From positions 1 through 42,692 of the forward strand of contig JAAEZQ010000028.1 in the NCBI GenBank assembly GCA_018222805.1: a DNA stretch of 42,692 nt, given 5' to 3'. How positions within the stretch are numbered: the first letter of the stretch is position 1; the number at the start of each line of letters is the position of its first letter. The notes under the pieces are model-generated. The model did not search any database. It saw nothing but the letters and a program-made list of their open reading frames with translations, and had not been told where the DNA came from. The position numbers and the translations under genes are program-made. Of this stretch, positions 42,656 through 42,692 are shown one piece after another. This DNA comes from Vibrionaceae bacterium (GTDB lineage Bacteria; Pseudomonadota; Gammaproteobacteria; Enterobacterales; Vibrionaceae).

Positions 42656-42692
42656 GAACTAAACTCTTGCTCCACGATCAGATCTTTAACAG

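Overview
The window reads as chromosomal DNA of a marine Vibrio, most likely of the Harveyi group. The strongest single pointer is a complete LuxN-type quorum-sensing receptor (36248-38800) whose phospho-accepting histidine falls at residue 471, as in V. harveyi LuxN. The block metR / metE / AspS-type pilotin / YciI / YciA / YciB beside it is also a Vibrio chromosomal arrangement. No rRNA, tRNA, CRISPR array or intact mobile element was found; one decayed IS66 remnant is present.

Layout. 1-4129 (minus): the end of an unrecognised gene and the envelope lipid-transport operon pqiABC. 4130-10900: an accessory-looking stretch with an NlpI-type TPR lipoprotein, a small exported protein, the IS66 remnant, an ABC-F ATPase, a PagL-like lipid A deacylase and a SnoaL-like protein, separated by long gene-free spacers with inverted repeats. 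10900-20870: a region I read as envelope metal/thiol-redox handling. It holds a frameshifted small His/Met-rich exported protein, a DUF5676 membrane protein, a methyltransferase, a lipoprotein cytochrome c, rimK, an exported protein with three Met-rich 14-residue repeats, a divergent two-component system whose sensor has a Met/His cluster in its periplasmic loop, and an Scs-type disulfide-reductase set (ScsA-like, ScsB, ScsD, but no ScsC).

21400-30311: an isochorismatase-family hydrolase, a PLP enzyme of the ACC deaminase/D-cysteine desulfhydrase family, a second OmpR-type two-component system, the radical-SAM protein YgiQ, an EAL phosphodiesterase, a polytopic membrane protein and a DUF4250 protein. 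30334-35872: metR and metE, divergent with MetR and MetJ sites between them, then AspS, YciI, YciA and YciB on the minus strand. 36000-42692: luxN, a small overlapping membrane ORF where the synthase gene luxM would be expected, a dicarboxylate/amino-acid:cation symporter and an acyl-CoA synthetase.

The observations most worth following up are: (1) luxN without luxM but translationally coupled to an unrecognised 88-residue bitopic protein; (2) the metal/redox region, in which TGACA/TGTCA half-sites recur in front of several transcription units; (3) a dense run of inverted repeats between rimK and the Met-repeat gene; (4) a perfect 20-bp LacI/PurR-like palindrome between the symporter and the acyl-CoA synthetase. 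All family calls come from reading motifs by eye; no database search was possible.
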